Below are positions 1 through 6,867 of a stretch of 11,464 bases of DNA, piece after piece (within the stretch, counting starts at the first letter, position 1; the number at the start of each line of letters is the position of its first letter). A program made the translations under genes and the position numbers. Source of the stretch: Deltaproteobacteria bacterium (GTDB taxonomy: Bacteria > Myxococcota > Polyangia > Haliangiales > Haliangiaceae); NCBI GenBank assembly GCA_018262455.1, contig JAGSPR010000203.1, forward strand, positions 1-11,464, read 5' to 3'. The notes under the pieces were generated by a model. That model saw nothing but the letters and a program-made list of their open reading frames with translations. It did not search any database and was not told the DNA's origin.

Positions 1-98
1 CGTAGGCGTAGGCGTAAGCGTAAGCGTCGGCGTAAGCGAATCTGGGGGGAGGGCCGCTTACGCTTACGCTTACGCTTACGCTTACGCTTACGCCCACG
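1..98. repeat. Inverted array of a CGTAAG hexamer (38-bp hairpin arms)
   Basis: The left arm (1-38) is six units of CGTAAG or near variants (CGTAGG, CGTCGG) plus CG. The right arm starts at 55 with CG, has six perfect CTTACG units (57-92), and ends in a degenerate unit (93-98). Pairing 1-38 with 55-92 gives 34 Watson-Crick matches out of 38 around a purine-rich 16-nt loop (39-54). The left arm touches the window edge and may continue beyond it. The arms could form a cruciform in DNA or a long hairpin in RNA. No coding function is seen. The stretch from 99 to about 222 holds no gene, only a small GGGGC/GCCCC hairpin at about 146-162. The role is unknown. Confidence 0.85.
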
Positions 99-231
99 TT
101 TGCGCGGATCAGCCGTGCCGAACTCTGGGGGTAACTGCCTGTTCTGGGGCTCCGGGGGCCCCGACGTGGAGTTACGGCCCATCATGAGCCTTGGACCGCT
201 TCTCGCGCTGTGGTAGGTAACGTTGCTCACC

Positions 232-495
232 ATGGCGGCAATGGACCCTGGAATCGAAGAGTTGTTTCTCGGCATCGCGCACGCGCTGTTCGTCAACCGA
301 CTCCATGTCCTTCGCCTGACCGAGATCGTTCGTCTCGGTATCAGGCCCGATCCGAACGACCAGAACATGGAAGTGCCCACGGAGGTCGATCGCGAGCTGA
401 TCCAGCAAGCGTTCGCCTACGTGATGCACCACTTCCCGCAGTCGTTCAGCGGCAAGATCGACGCGGCCAAGGCTCGCTGGGTTCGCCTCGCGTAG
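232..495 (+). CDS. Small hypothetical protein
   Basis: This is an 87-residue acidic-to-neutral soluble protein that I do not recognise. It has no signal peptide or membrane segment. The composition suggests helices: an LFLGIAHALF stretch near the N terminus, a central proline/asparagine-rich turn (RPDPNDQN), and a helix ending FAYVMHHFPQ. Most third codon positions are G or C, as in the neighbouring genes, which supports real coding. The start is uncertain. ATG at 232 is used here. TTG at 223 has a closer Shine-Dalgarno-like GGTAGG (212-217), and ATG at 241 is also possible. The gene converges on rarA with 22 bp between the stops. The long reading frame on the opposite strand here looks like a shadow. 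Confidence 0.6.
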   Translation: MAAMDPGIEELFLGIAHALFVNRLHVLRLTEIVRLGIRPDPNDQNMEVPTEVDRELIQQAFAYVMHHFPQSFSGKIDAAKARWVRLA

Positions 496-517
496 CCTGC
501 TGGTCAGCCCGCAGTAG

Positions 518-1855
518 CTACCGGGTCGTGCGCTTCTTCGCGTCGATCGCGGCGAGCCGGGCGGCGAGCTCGCGCTCGAAACCCGAATCGCTTGGCTCGT
601 AGATGCGTTGGCCGACGATCGCATCAGGCAGGTAGTCCTCAGGGACGTAGTTGCCCTCGAAGTCGTGCGGGTACTTGTAGCCCTGACCATGGCCTTGCGC
701 GCGGTCGAGCGCGGTCGACCCGGGCCGAAACCGGGCCGGGACTGGTAGCGTGCCGTGCTCGCGCACGAGCTTGCGCGCGGTCGCGTAGGTGGTCAGCGCA
801 CGATTCGATTTCGGTGCGAGCGCCAGGTACGTCACCGCCTGGGTGAGCGGCAAGACGCCCTCGGGCAGGCCGACGAGCTCGAATGCCTGGAGCGCCGCGA
901 TCGCAACGCCGAGCGCCTGGGGGTCGGCGTTGCCGATGTCCTCGGCCGCGAAGATGACGATCCGACGCAGCACGAAGCGCGGGTCCTCACCGGCCTCGAT
1001 CATCCGGGTCATCCAGTACACCGCGGCATCTGGATCCGAGCCGCGCATGCTCTTGATGAACACCGAGACCACGCCGTAGTGCTCGTCGCCGGCCTTGTCG
1101 TACAGCAAGTTCCGACCCTGCGCCGCCTCGGAGATGTGCGCGGCGGAGATCGGTGCGGCGACGCCGTCGGGGACGGCGCGGTGCGCGAGATCGGCGGCGA
1201 CCTCCAGCACCGAGTACAGCCGGCGCGCATCGCCCCCCGCGGCTGCCACGAGCTGAGCCGAGACGTCGGGATCGAGCGTGACCGCGAGCGCACCGAGCCC
1301 GCGTTCATGGTCACCGATCGCGCGCTCGGCGAGCTGGCCAAGCTCGACCTCCGACAGCGGTTCAAGCCGGACGACGCGGCAGCGGGACAGCAACGCCGCG
1401 ACCACGCCGAAGCTCGGATTCTCGGTGGTCGCGCCGATCAGCGTCACGGTGCCGGACTCGACGTGCGGCAGCAGGGCGTCCTGCTGGGTCTTCGAGAACC
1501 GGTGGATCTCGTCGATGAACAGCAGGGTGCGCGCCCCGAACTGATCCCGGCGGGCGGCCGCCTTGGCCACGGCCTCTCGGACCTCCTTGACGCCGGCATC
1601 GACCGCGGAGAGCCCGATGAGCTCGGCTTTCAGGGTCTCGCCCATCAGCCGGGCCAGGGTCGTCTTGCCACTCCCGGGCGGGCCCCAGAGGATCACGGAC
1701 GGAATGGCACGCCCCGGGGCGAGGCCGGACAGGATGCGCCCGGGCCCCACGAGGTGCGACTGGCCGACCAGCTCGTCCAGGCTGCGGGGTCGCATCCGCT
1801 CGGCGAGCGGTTGGCCGACGAGGCGGCGCTTGGCGCTCTGGGCGAACAGATCCAT
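518..1855 (-). CDS. rarA: Replication-associated recombination protein A (RarA/MgsA), AAA+ ATPase
   Basis: The product is a 445-residue cytoplasmic AAA+ ATPase of the RarA/MgsA/WHIP (Mgs1) family, related to clamp-loader subunits. Family members act at stalled replication forks and interact with single-strand binding protein. Visible motifs are Walker A GPPGSGKTT (about 58-66), Walker B LLFIDE (111-116), sensor 1 GATTEN (141-146) and the SRCRV arginine-finger region. The C-terminal half has the family's tetramerisation signatures, including DKAGDEHY, SMRGSDPDAAVYW and YKYPHDFEG. The length matches the family. The frame is open up to 1972, but the ATG at 1855 gives the usual MDLF start, and the 39 residues before it do not look like protein. 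No strong ribosome-binding site is seen. The gene lies apart from the isoprenoid operon and diverges from the PilZ-like gene. Confidence 0.95.
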   Translation of the reverse strand: MDLFAQSAKRRLVGQPLAERMRPRSLDELVGQSHLVGPGRILSGLAPGRAIPSVILWGPPGSGKTTLARLMGETLKAELIGLSAVDAGVKEVREAVAKAAARRDQFGARTLLFIDEIHRFSKTQQDALLPHVESGTVTLIGATTENPSFGVVAALLSRCRVVRLEPLSEVELGQLAERAIGDHERGLGALAVTLDPDVSAQLVAAAGGDARRLYSVLEVAADLAHRAVPDGVAAPISAAHISEAAQGRNLLYDKAGDEHYGVVSVFIKSMRGSDPDAAVYWMTRMIEAGEDPRFVLRRIVIFAAEDIGNADPQALGVAIAALQAFELVGLPEGVLPLTQAVTYLALAPKSNRALTTYATARKLVREHGTLPVPARFRPGSTALDRAQGHGQGYKYPHDFEGNYVPEDYLPDAIVGQRIYEPSDSGFERELAARLAAIDAKKRTTR

Positions 1856-2040
1856 GCCGGGGGTGGGATACCGCGCACCCCGGCCCACCGCTATGGCCCG
1901 TGGGAAGTTACGCCACGACAGCGGCACCCGTGTCTTGGGGGTAACGCTGACCTCGCCCTGGTGACCGAACACCCGGCGTCCAGGGCCACCATCCAGGCAG
2001 TCACCATCGATCTTTCAGGTCGTTGACCGATCGTGGAAGG

Positions 2041-2056
2041 TGGCACGGACCCTGCT
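2041..2056 (+). promoter_or_regulatory. Candidate sigma-54 (-24/-12) promoter
   Basis: The sequence TGGCACG, four bases, then CTGCT fits the sigma-54 consensus (TGGCACG-N4-TTGCW) with one mismatch. The invariant GG and GC are separated by the required 10 bases. The predicted transcription start would be near 2067, about 2 bases before the ATG of the PilZ-like gene. That would make the mRNA nearly leaderless, which weakens the call unless translation starts downstream. Sigma-54 promoters are common in myxobacteria. The rest of the 213-bp divergent spacer (1856-2068) has no convincing sigma-70 promoter. Confidence 0.35.
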
Positions 2057-2068
2057 AACTCGTAAGTC

Positions 2069-2542
2069 ATGCTCGTCGAGGTCATCTACCGGTACCGCAC
2101 CCTGATCGGGAAGTGCGAGCTGGGCACAGGTCTCGAGTGGGACGACATCGAGGAGGTCACCCTCATCGAGTCGATCTTCGCGCCGATCCAGGATGACCGC
2201 CGGACCAAGCACGGCCGCCGGTTCCGCCGCGAGACCGTCAAGGTTTCCGCGGTGATGCGTGGCGACCGGATCCACGATCGCGTCGAGATCGTGGAGATCG
2301 GCCCGGGAGGCATGGTGTGCCGCAATGCGCCATACGTCGCACGCGGCGAGCAGATCGAGATCGTGATCGAGGATGGCGACTCCAGCTATCGATTCCGCGC
2401 CCAGGGCGTGTGGCTCAAGGACGACGGCGACGACTACAAGGTCGGGCTCCGGCTCGTCGGCATGCCGGTCTGCATCAACAAGGTCTCGATCAGCGCGCAC
2501 CAGGCCGACGTGGTCGACAAGATCGCACTCGCGGCAGCCTAG
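2069..2542 (+). CDS. PilZ-like domain protein with an N-terminal extension
   Basis: The product is a 157-residue soluble protein. Residues 1-45 form a mixed extension with no recognised family. From about 47 it resembles a PilZ domain: an RxxxR-like RRFRR (50-54), beta strands, then EIGPGG (76-81) where canonical PilZ has (D/N)xSxxG, and a closing strand segment (FRAQGVWL...YKVGLRLVGM). PilZ domains bind cyclic di-GMP and control motility, exopolysaccharide or enzymes. Here the second motif lacks the Asp/Asn and Ser, so binding is doubtful. The ATG at 2069 is the first in frame, and no clear Shine-Dalgarno precedes it. The gene stands alone on this strand, diverges from rarA, and converges on hpnC with a 16-bp gap. 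That gap and the hpnC stop contain the palindrome GCGCTAGCGC (2556-2565), but no convincing terminator is seen. Confidence 0.7.
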   Translation: MLVEVIYRYRTLIGKCELGTGLEWDDIEEVTLIESIFAPIQDDRRTKHGRRFRRETVKVSAVMRGDRIHDRVEIVEIGPGGMVCRNAPYVARGEQIEIVIEDGDSSYRFRAQGVWLKDDGDDYKVGLRLVGMPVCINKVSISAHQADVVDKIALAAA

Positions 2543-2558
2543 CCCCAGGGCTCGTGCG

Positions 2559-3515
2559 CTAGCGCTCGATCAGTCGCTCGAGCAGGTGGAGCGTGCGGGG
2601 TGGCAGCGTCTTGCCGCGCCACGCGACCGCGCGGGCCAGCACGAGCGCCTTGTCGATGTTGCCAAGCTGCGGACGCTCGGCGAACAGGCGCGCGCCGACC
2701 GCGTCGATCTTGTCGAGAATTCGCATCCCGCCGTGCCACATGAGCGCGAGCTCGACGGCGAGGTCCGCGCCGACGAGATCGACCAGCGGCCGCGCGCGCT
2801 CGAACAGGGCACGGGTGCGCGCGACCTCGTAGCGGACGAGCGCGCCGACCGCCTTCGTGACGTGACGCCCCGCGATGTCGGCCTCGGTGACCCCGAAGTG
2901 CCGCAGATCTTCCGCGGGGAGGTAGACGCGTCCGCGCTGCCAGTCGGCGGGGACGTCCTGGATGAGCCGTGCGACTGCGAGCGCGCTCGACAGATCCTCG
3001 GCGTACGCCTGGAGCTCGGGCGCGCGGTAGCCGCCGACGTAGAGCAGCAAGCGGCCCACGGGCTCGGCAGCCTGGCGCGTGTAGCTGCGGAGCTCGTCGA
3101 ACGTCGAGTAACGGCGGCGCTCGAGATCGGTCCGAAACCCGGACAGCAGCATCGAGAACTCGGTGATCGGTAGCCCGAACTTGTTGACCGTGTCGGCGAG
3201 CGCGACGAACACCGGATGCTCGGCGTGACCGTGGTAGGCGGCGTGGAGCTGCTCCTCCCAGCGATCGAGCTCGCGGGCGCGGCGGCCCTCGTAGGCCTGC
3301 TCGTCTGCGAAGTCATCGGCGACGCGGGCGAACGCGAACAACGCGAAGATGTGCTTGCGCAGCGCCGAGCGCGTGAACATCGAGCCGACCGGATAGTTGT
3401 GGTGGCGCGCGCGGCACAGCGCCTCGCAGTAGCGGTAACAGGCCTCGAGCTCGAGCGTCGGCGGCAGCGGAACCGCGAGCACGGGTGACCGAACGACTCC
3501 CAGGCGATTGATCAC
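2559..3515 (-). CDS. hpnC: Squalene/phytoene synthase family protein, HpnC-like
   Basis: The product is a 318-residue trans-isoprenyl diphosphate synthase of the squalene/phytoene synthase family. Both Asp-rich Mg-diphosphate motifs are present: DDFAD (67-71) in AFARVADDFADE, and DVPAD (187-191) in the segment ending GRVYLP. The N-terminal region (ARHHNYPVGS) and the AAEPVGRLLL segment (149-158) look like HpnC, which converts presqualene diphosphate to hydroxysqualene in the HpnC/D/E route to squalene and hopanoids. CrtB-type phytoene synthase is the main alternative. The frame is open far upstream, but that part is a shadow of the HMG-CoA reductase gene. The GTG at 3515 is chosen because it overlaps the upstream stop as GTGA and has a strong ribosome-binding site. 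It is the last gene of the operon and is probably translationally coupled to mvaA. No HpnD or HpnE is in the window. Confidence 0.85.
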   Translation of the reverse strand: MINRLGVVRSPVLAVPLPPTLELEACYRYCEALCRARHHNYPVGSMFTRSALRKHIFALFAFARVADDFADEQAYEGRRARELDRWEEQLHAAYHGHAEHPVFVALADTVNKFGLPITEFSMLLSGFRTDLERRRYSTFDELRSYTRQAAEPVGRLLLYVGGYRAPELQAYAEDLSSALAVARLIQDVPADWQRGRVYLPAEDLRHFGVTEADIAGRHVTKAVGALVRYEVARTRALFERARPLVDLVGADLAVELALMWHGGMRILDKIDAVGARLFAERPQLGNIDKALVLARAVAWRGKTLPPRTLHLLERLIER

Positions 3516-4828
3516 GGAGACTCCCCTCCGGAGCGCTTGCGCCCCGGCAACGTTGGATCGACGACACCATCGCACAGCCGCGCGAGGACCTCGCGGGCGC
3601 GGTCGGCCTTGACCTCGCCGGTGGCGACGAGCTCGGCGGCGACGTGATCGACCAGCTCGCCGGTGGCTCCCGCCGCACGCGCGAGGCCGCGAGCGTGGAG
3701 GGCCATGTGGCCGCGCTGGATGCCTTCGGTCGCGAGCGCTCGGAGCGCGGCGAGGTTGGTCGCCAGCCCCGTGGCACCGACGAGTGACGTGAGGCGATCG
3801 GCGTTGGTGACCCCGGCGAGGCGGAGCGCGAGCTGCGAGCTGGGGTGGCCGTGAACCGCTCCGCCGACGGTGCCGACCGCGAGCGGCATCACGAGCTCGC
3901 CCTCGAGGCCCGTGCCATCCGGCCGTTCGCGCCACACCGCGAGCGGGCGATACGAACCTTCCCGACACGCGAATGCGTGGGCGCCGGCCTCCACCGCTCG
4001 CCAGTCCTGGCCGGTCGCGAGCAGCACCGCATCCACGCCGTTCATGATGCCCTTGTTGTGCGTCGCGGCGCGATACGGATCGAGCTCGGCGAATCGCGAG
4101 GCGGCCGCGATCGCGGCCCGGACTTCCGCACCGGCGACGCCATCGGCGAGCTGGACATCATCGATCGAGCAGCGCACGGTGACGGTGCGGCCGTCGGTGA
4201 GGTTGGAGAGGATCCGCAGGCCGGCCTTGCCACCCGCGATCGTCGCCACGCGCTCTGCGAGTGCCTCGCACAGCGTGTTGACGAGGTTCGCGCCCATCGC
4301 ATCGCGGCAGTCGACATGGAGATGGGCCACGAGGACGCCGCCGTCAGGACCCGAACGCGCCAAGGTGCGCACCTCGAGCGCGCGCGGCCCGCCACCCCGC
4401 TCGGCGAGGCGCGGGACGAGCCGGCGAGCCTCCGCGACGAGCAGCTCGGCCGCGGCCCGAAGCGCTCCGGCACCCGCCTCGACGTCGAGGACCTGGGTGA
4501 CTTGAATCTGGCCGATCATCATCGGCGCCGACACGGTCGTCGAGAAGCCTGCTGGTCGCGCCATCCGGGCCGCGTTCGATGCCGCGGCGACCACCGACGG
4601 CTCCTCGGTGACCATCGGGATGACCACGTCGATCCCGTCGACCAGGAAGTTCACCGCGACCGCGAACGGCAGCGCGTAGGTGCCGACCACGTTCTCGATC
4701 ATGCCATCGGCGGCCTCGAGCGAGAGCGCCCCGGGATCGACGGCGGCAAACCCGTCTGCCGGCAGCCCGCCGGCCTCGAGCAGCCGGCGTCGCCGTTCGG
4801 CAGGGCCGAGCCGGTAGAAGCCAGACAT
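3512..4828 (-). CDS. mvaA: Hydroxymethylglutaryl-CoA reductase, class II
   Basis: The product is a 438-residue soluble enzyme that interconverts HMG-CoA and mevalonate using NAD(P)H, the committed step of the mevalonate pathway. It is class II (bacterial type), without the membrane domain of eukaryotic enzymes. Signatures seen are ENVVG (45-49), TEEPSVVAA (74-82), DAMGAN (176-181), THNKGIMNG (256-264) and EGIQRGHMALHAR (368-380). By spacing against the Pseudomonas mevalonii enzyme (E83, K267, D283, H381), the catalytic set is E75, K259, D275 and H374, all present. ATG 4828 gives the family-like start MSGFYRLGPAERRRRL; a GTG at 4849 would add seven residues. It starts 35 bp after the phosphomevalonate kinase stop, and its TGA overlaps the hpnC start. 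A biosynthetic rather than degradative role is inferred from the neighbours. Confidence 0.96.
   Translation of the reverse strand: MSGFYRLGPAERRRRLLEAGGLPADGFAAVDPGALSLEAADGMIENVVGTYALPFAVAVNFLVDGIDVVIPMVTEEPSVVAAASNAARMARPAGFSTTVSAPMMIGQIQVTQVLDVEAGAGALRAAAELLVAEARRLVPRLAERGGGPRALEVRTLARSGPDGGVLVAHLHVDCRDAMGANLVNTLCEALAERVATIAGGKAGLRILSNLTDGRTVTVRCSIDDVQLADGVAGAEVRAAIAAASRFAELDPYRAATHNKGIMNGVDAVLLATGQDWRAVEAGAHAFACREGSYRPLAVWRERPDGTGLEGELVMPLAVGTVGGAVHGHPSSQLALRLAGVTNADRLTSLVGATGLATNLAALRALATEGIQRGHMALHARGLARAAGATGELVDHVAAELVATGEVKADRAREVLARLCDGVVDPTLPGRKRSGGESP
3521..3529 (-). promoter_or_regulatory. Ribosome-binding site of hpnC
   Basis: On the minus strand this reads GGAGGGGAG, followed by TCTCC and the GTG at 3515-3513. 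GGAGG lies 9 bases before the start. It is the clearest Shine-Dalgarno sequence in the operon, sits inside the 3' end of mvaA, and decides the hpnC start. Confidence 0.75.
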
Positions 4829-4863
4829 CCGGGAGGAACGAGGGGGCACGTGAACTTAGCTTT

Positions 4864-5808
4864 CTACTGCGCGATGGGGCGAGTGTCCACGCCGGTCGCG
4901 TCGAGGGACAGGCCCAGAGGCTGGCACCCCGCTTCGATGAGCAAGCGGGTCGCGGTCGTTGCGTCGGCGGTGGCAGGGATCACAGCAATCCCGACGTCCC
5001 CACCTCCTGCGCCGGTGGTCTTGGCAGTCCCGCCCAGGGACCTCATCGCCGCGCGTGCGGTCGCGACACAATCGGGCACGAGCGGGAGGCCGGTCGCGGC
5101 GGCAAGCTGGTCGGTCGCCAGGCTCGCGCTCGACAGGGCGTCGATCAGCGCGCCGTGCGCCACGTCAGCGGGCCCCGCGAGCACGAGACAGGCCGCGCGC
5201 GACACGTCGGTGATGAGCTGAAGCGCCTGCTCGACCTCTGCGCGGGCGCGGCGGGCTGCGGCGACCTGCCCGACGAGCTGCACCGTATCGGCGGAATGAC
5301 CGGTGAAGAACGGCAGCAGCAGGACCGTGCGGGGCCATCGCAGCTGCACGACCTGACCGGCCTCGAATGCGATCGTGCCGCCGTACACCGCGGCCGCGAC
5401 GTCCGCGCCCGAGCCGCGCGCTCCCCGCAATCCTTGCGCGTTCGCATGCGCGGCGAGCGCGATCGAGAGGATCTGGTCGCGAGCTCCGGGCGCCTCGGTC
5501 TCGGCGAGCGCGAGTGCCGTGGCGGCCACCGTGACCGCCGCGCTGGAGCCGAGCCCGAGCTTCATCGTCCCGTCGTAGAATGCCGTGCTGTCGACGGCTA
5601 TCGAGCGCGCGATGCGGGCCGCTCGGTCGTCTGGGCCGCGTCGTGCGGAGAGCTCGTCGGCCACCGCACACAGGAACGGCGAGCTGCACGGCGTTGTTCC
5701 GTGGCTCGCGATCGCGCGGCGATCGACGGCGATCACGAGTGCGGGCGCGCCGCCGAGGACGGCGTACTCGCCGGTCAGGATGAGCTTGCCCGGAGCGGTG
5801 GAGATCAT
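4864..5808 (-). CDS. mvaK2: Phosphomevalonate kinase (GHMP family)
   Basis: The product is a 314-residue GHMP-fold kinase that phosphorylates mevalonate-5-phosphate to the diphosphate with ATP. The N terminus APGKLILTGEYAVLGGAPAL is typical of phosphomevalonate kinases. The ATP loop is GLGSSAAVT (85-93), followed by GSGADVAAAVYG (132-143) with the likely catalytic-region Asp at 136, and the C-terminal glycine motif KTTGAGGGDVG (263-273). The assignment over mevalonate kinase rests on LTGEYAVL and the GSGADVA motif, and on a separate, clear mevalonate kinase gene in the same operon. It is shorter than the roughly 350-370 residues of Gram-positive MvaK2. ATG 5808 overlaps the TGA of the decarboxylase gene (ATGA). 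The frame stays open upstream to 5976, but that part is a shadow. Confidence 0.9.
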   Translation of the reverse strand: MISTAPGKLILTGEYAVLGGAPALVIAVDRRAIASHGTTPCSSPFLCAVADELSARRGPDDRAARIARSIAVDSTAFYDGTMKLGLGSSAAVTVAATALALAETEAPGARDQILSIALAAHANAQGLRGARGSGADVAAAVYGGTIAFEAGQVVQLRWPRTVLLLPFFTGHSADTVQLVGQVAAARRARAEVEQALQLITDVSRAACLVLAGPADVAHGALIDALSSASLATDQLAAATGLPLVPDCVATARAAMRSLGGTAKTTGAGGGDVGIAVIPATADATTATRLLIEAGCQPLGLSLDATGVDTRPIAQ

Positions 5809-6836
5809 GGCGGCGCGGCGAGGTTGGCGGCATCGACGATCGTCGCCGGACCGCCCGGACCGCTGATCCTCACCGTGGTGACTCCGGGGACATCCACCAG
5901 GGCGCGCGAGACGAGCTCGGCGTCGGCGATCGTGGTCAGCACCTTGACGTGCGGACCGGCATCCATCGTCGCCCACGCGGCCTGGCCGGTCGCTCGCAGG
6001 CCGCGCACCTCGGCGAGCACCGCGAGCGTCGCGGGCCGCCAGTAGAGGATCGCCGGTCGGGCCGCGATCGCCGACGCGTGCATCGCGAGGGCGTTGGCTT
6101 CGGCCAGCGTCCCGATCGCCTCGAGATCACCTGCCGCGAGTGCCGCCTCGACGAGCTCGAGATCGCGCGGCACGAGGTCGAGCCACGCGCGATACATGGG
6201 CGAGGTCGCCGCGGTGTGCTCCATCGCGCTGCGCGAGCCGTAGGTCTTCGGCACGCCGCCGCCCACCACGGCGACCACCATGCGGACCTGGTCGACCAGC
6301 CCGGGCGCGACCCGCGCGACCGGCTCTGCGAACGCGTCCTCGTTCTTGACCCCGGCATGCATGCGCACGAAGCCTCCGAACACCGAGCGCGCAGCGGATC
6401 CTGAGCCCCGCCGGGCCAGGATCGACAGCGCTCTGGGATCAAGCACGAGCCCCGCTGCACGCGTGGCGGCGAGCGCGAGTGCCGCGAACCCCGACGCCGA
6501 TGACGCGAGCCCCGAGGCGGTGGGGAAGTCGTTCTTGCTCACGACCCGCGCCCGGATCGGCATCCCGCTGATGGACCGCACGAGATCGAGGAACCCGGTG
6601 ATCCGCGACACTGCTTCGGGGCGCGCCGGCTGACCGTCGAGCTCGAGCTCGTCGACCTTGAGGGTCTCGTCAAACGTCACCGTGGTCTGGGTGGTCAACG
6701 CGTCGAGCGTGAGCGAGAGGCTGCCCGTCGCGGGCAGGTTGAGCCCCCCCTCGCGCTTGCCCCAGTACTTGACGAGGGCGATGTTCGCGCAAGCGCGCGC
6801 AGTGACCGACGCAGTGACCGGCGCAGCAGGGACCAT
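5805..6836 (-). CDS. mvaD: Diphosphomevalonate decarboxylase
   Basis: The product is a 343-residue GHMP-family enzyme that makes isopentenyl diphosphate from mevalonate-5-diphosphate with ATP and release of CO2. Diagnostic segments are NIALVKYWGKR (18-28), FPTASGLASSASG (104-116) that forms the phosphate-binding loop, SGSAARSVFGGFV (about 145-157), and MDAGPHVKVL with the catalytic Asp at 292. The usual DAGPN reads DAGPH here. The only nearby start is the ATG at 6836; GTC codons around it cannot start. It lies 31 bp after the mevalonate kinase stop, in a gap holding a small inverted repeat, and its stop overlaps the next start as ATGA, so it is probably coupled to phosphomevalonate kinase translation. 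Confidence 0.96.
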   Translation of the reverse strand: MVPAAPVTASVTARACANIALVKYWGKREGGLNLPATGSLSLTLDALTTQTTVTFDETLKVDELELDGQPARPEAVSRITGFLDLVRSISGMPIRARVVSKNDFPTASGLASSASGFAALALAATRAAGLVLDPRALSILARRGSGSAARSVFGGFVRMHAGVKNEDAFAEPVARVAPGLVDQVRMVVAVVGGGVPKTYGSRSAMEHTAATSPMYRAWLDLVPRDLELVEAALAAGDLEAIGTLAEANALAMHASAIAARPAILYWRPATLAVLAEVRGLRATGQAAWATMDAGPHVKVLTTIADAELVSRALVDVPGVTTVRISGPGGPATIVDAANLAAPP

Positions 6837-6839
6837 CCC

Positions 6840-6858
6840 CAGGAGAATACCGCTCCTG
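6840..6858 (-). promoter_or_regulatory. Small inverted repeat before mvaD containing its only AGGAG
   Basis: On the minus strand CAGGAG, seven bases, then CTCCTG sits three bases before the mvaD ATG. The six-bp stem would pair the only Shine-Dalgarno-like AGGAG with an anti-SD CTCCT. The AGGAG is 16 bases from the ATG, which is long for direct use. It could modulate translation of mvaD, or it could be chance. Confidence 0.3.
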
Positions 6859-6867
6859 ACGCGAGGC

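Noticed and set aside
1..98. CRISPR array
   Set aside because: Units are six bases with no spacers, and the two halves are inverted; not CRISPR.
172..690. Minus-strand open frame of 172 codons covering the small + gene
   Set aside because: Ser/Thr/Arg-rich start, no motif, overlaps the rarA 3' end in another frame; the + frame has better codon bias.
1856..1972. Longer rarA start at 1972
   Set aside because: The extra 39 residues look unlike the family; ATG 1855 gives the standard MDLF start and leaves room for promoters.
755..2026. Long + strand open frame (423 codons) opposite rarA
   Set aside because: It is antisense to a clear AAA+ ATPase, is rich in Arg/Asp/Gly/Ala with no motif, and arises from GC-rich third positions.
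2023..2060. Sigma-70 promoter using TTGACC at 2023-2028
   Set aside because: No acceptable -10 at 16-18 bases; the nearest TAAC-like sequence is too far away.
2543..2565. Terminator between the converging PilZ-like and hpnC genes
   Set aside because: Only a 10-bp palindrome GCGCTAGCGC without a loop or T-run; too weak to call.
3845..5221. Long + strand open frame (458 codons) opposite mvaA and mvaK2
   Set aside because: It is antisense to two genes with intact catalytic motifs and has low-complexity Arg-rich composition; a shadow.
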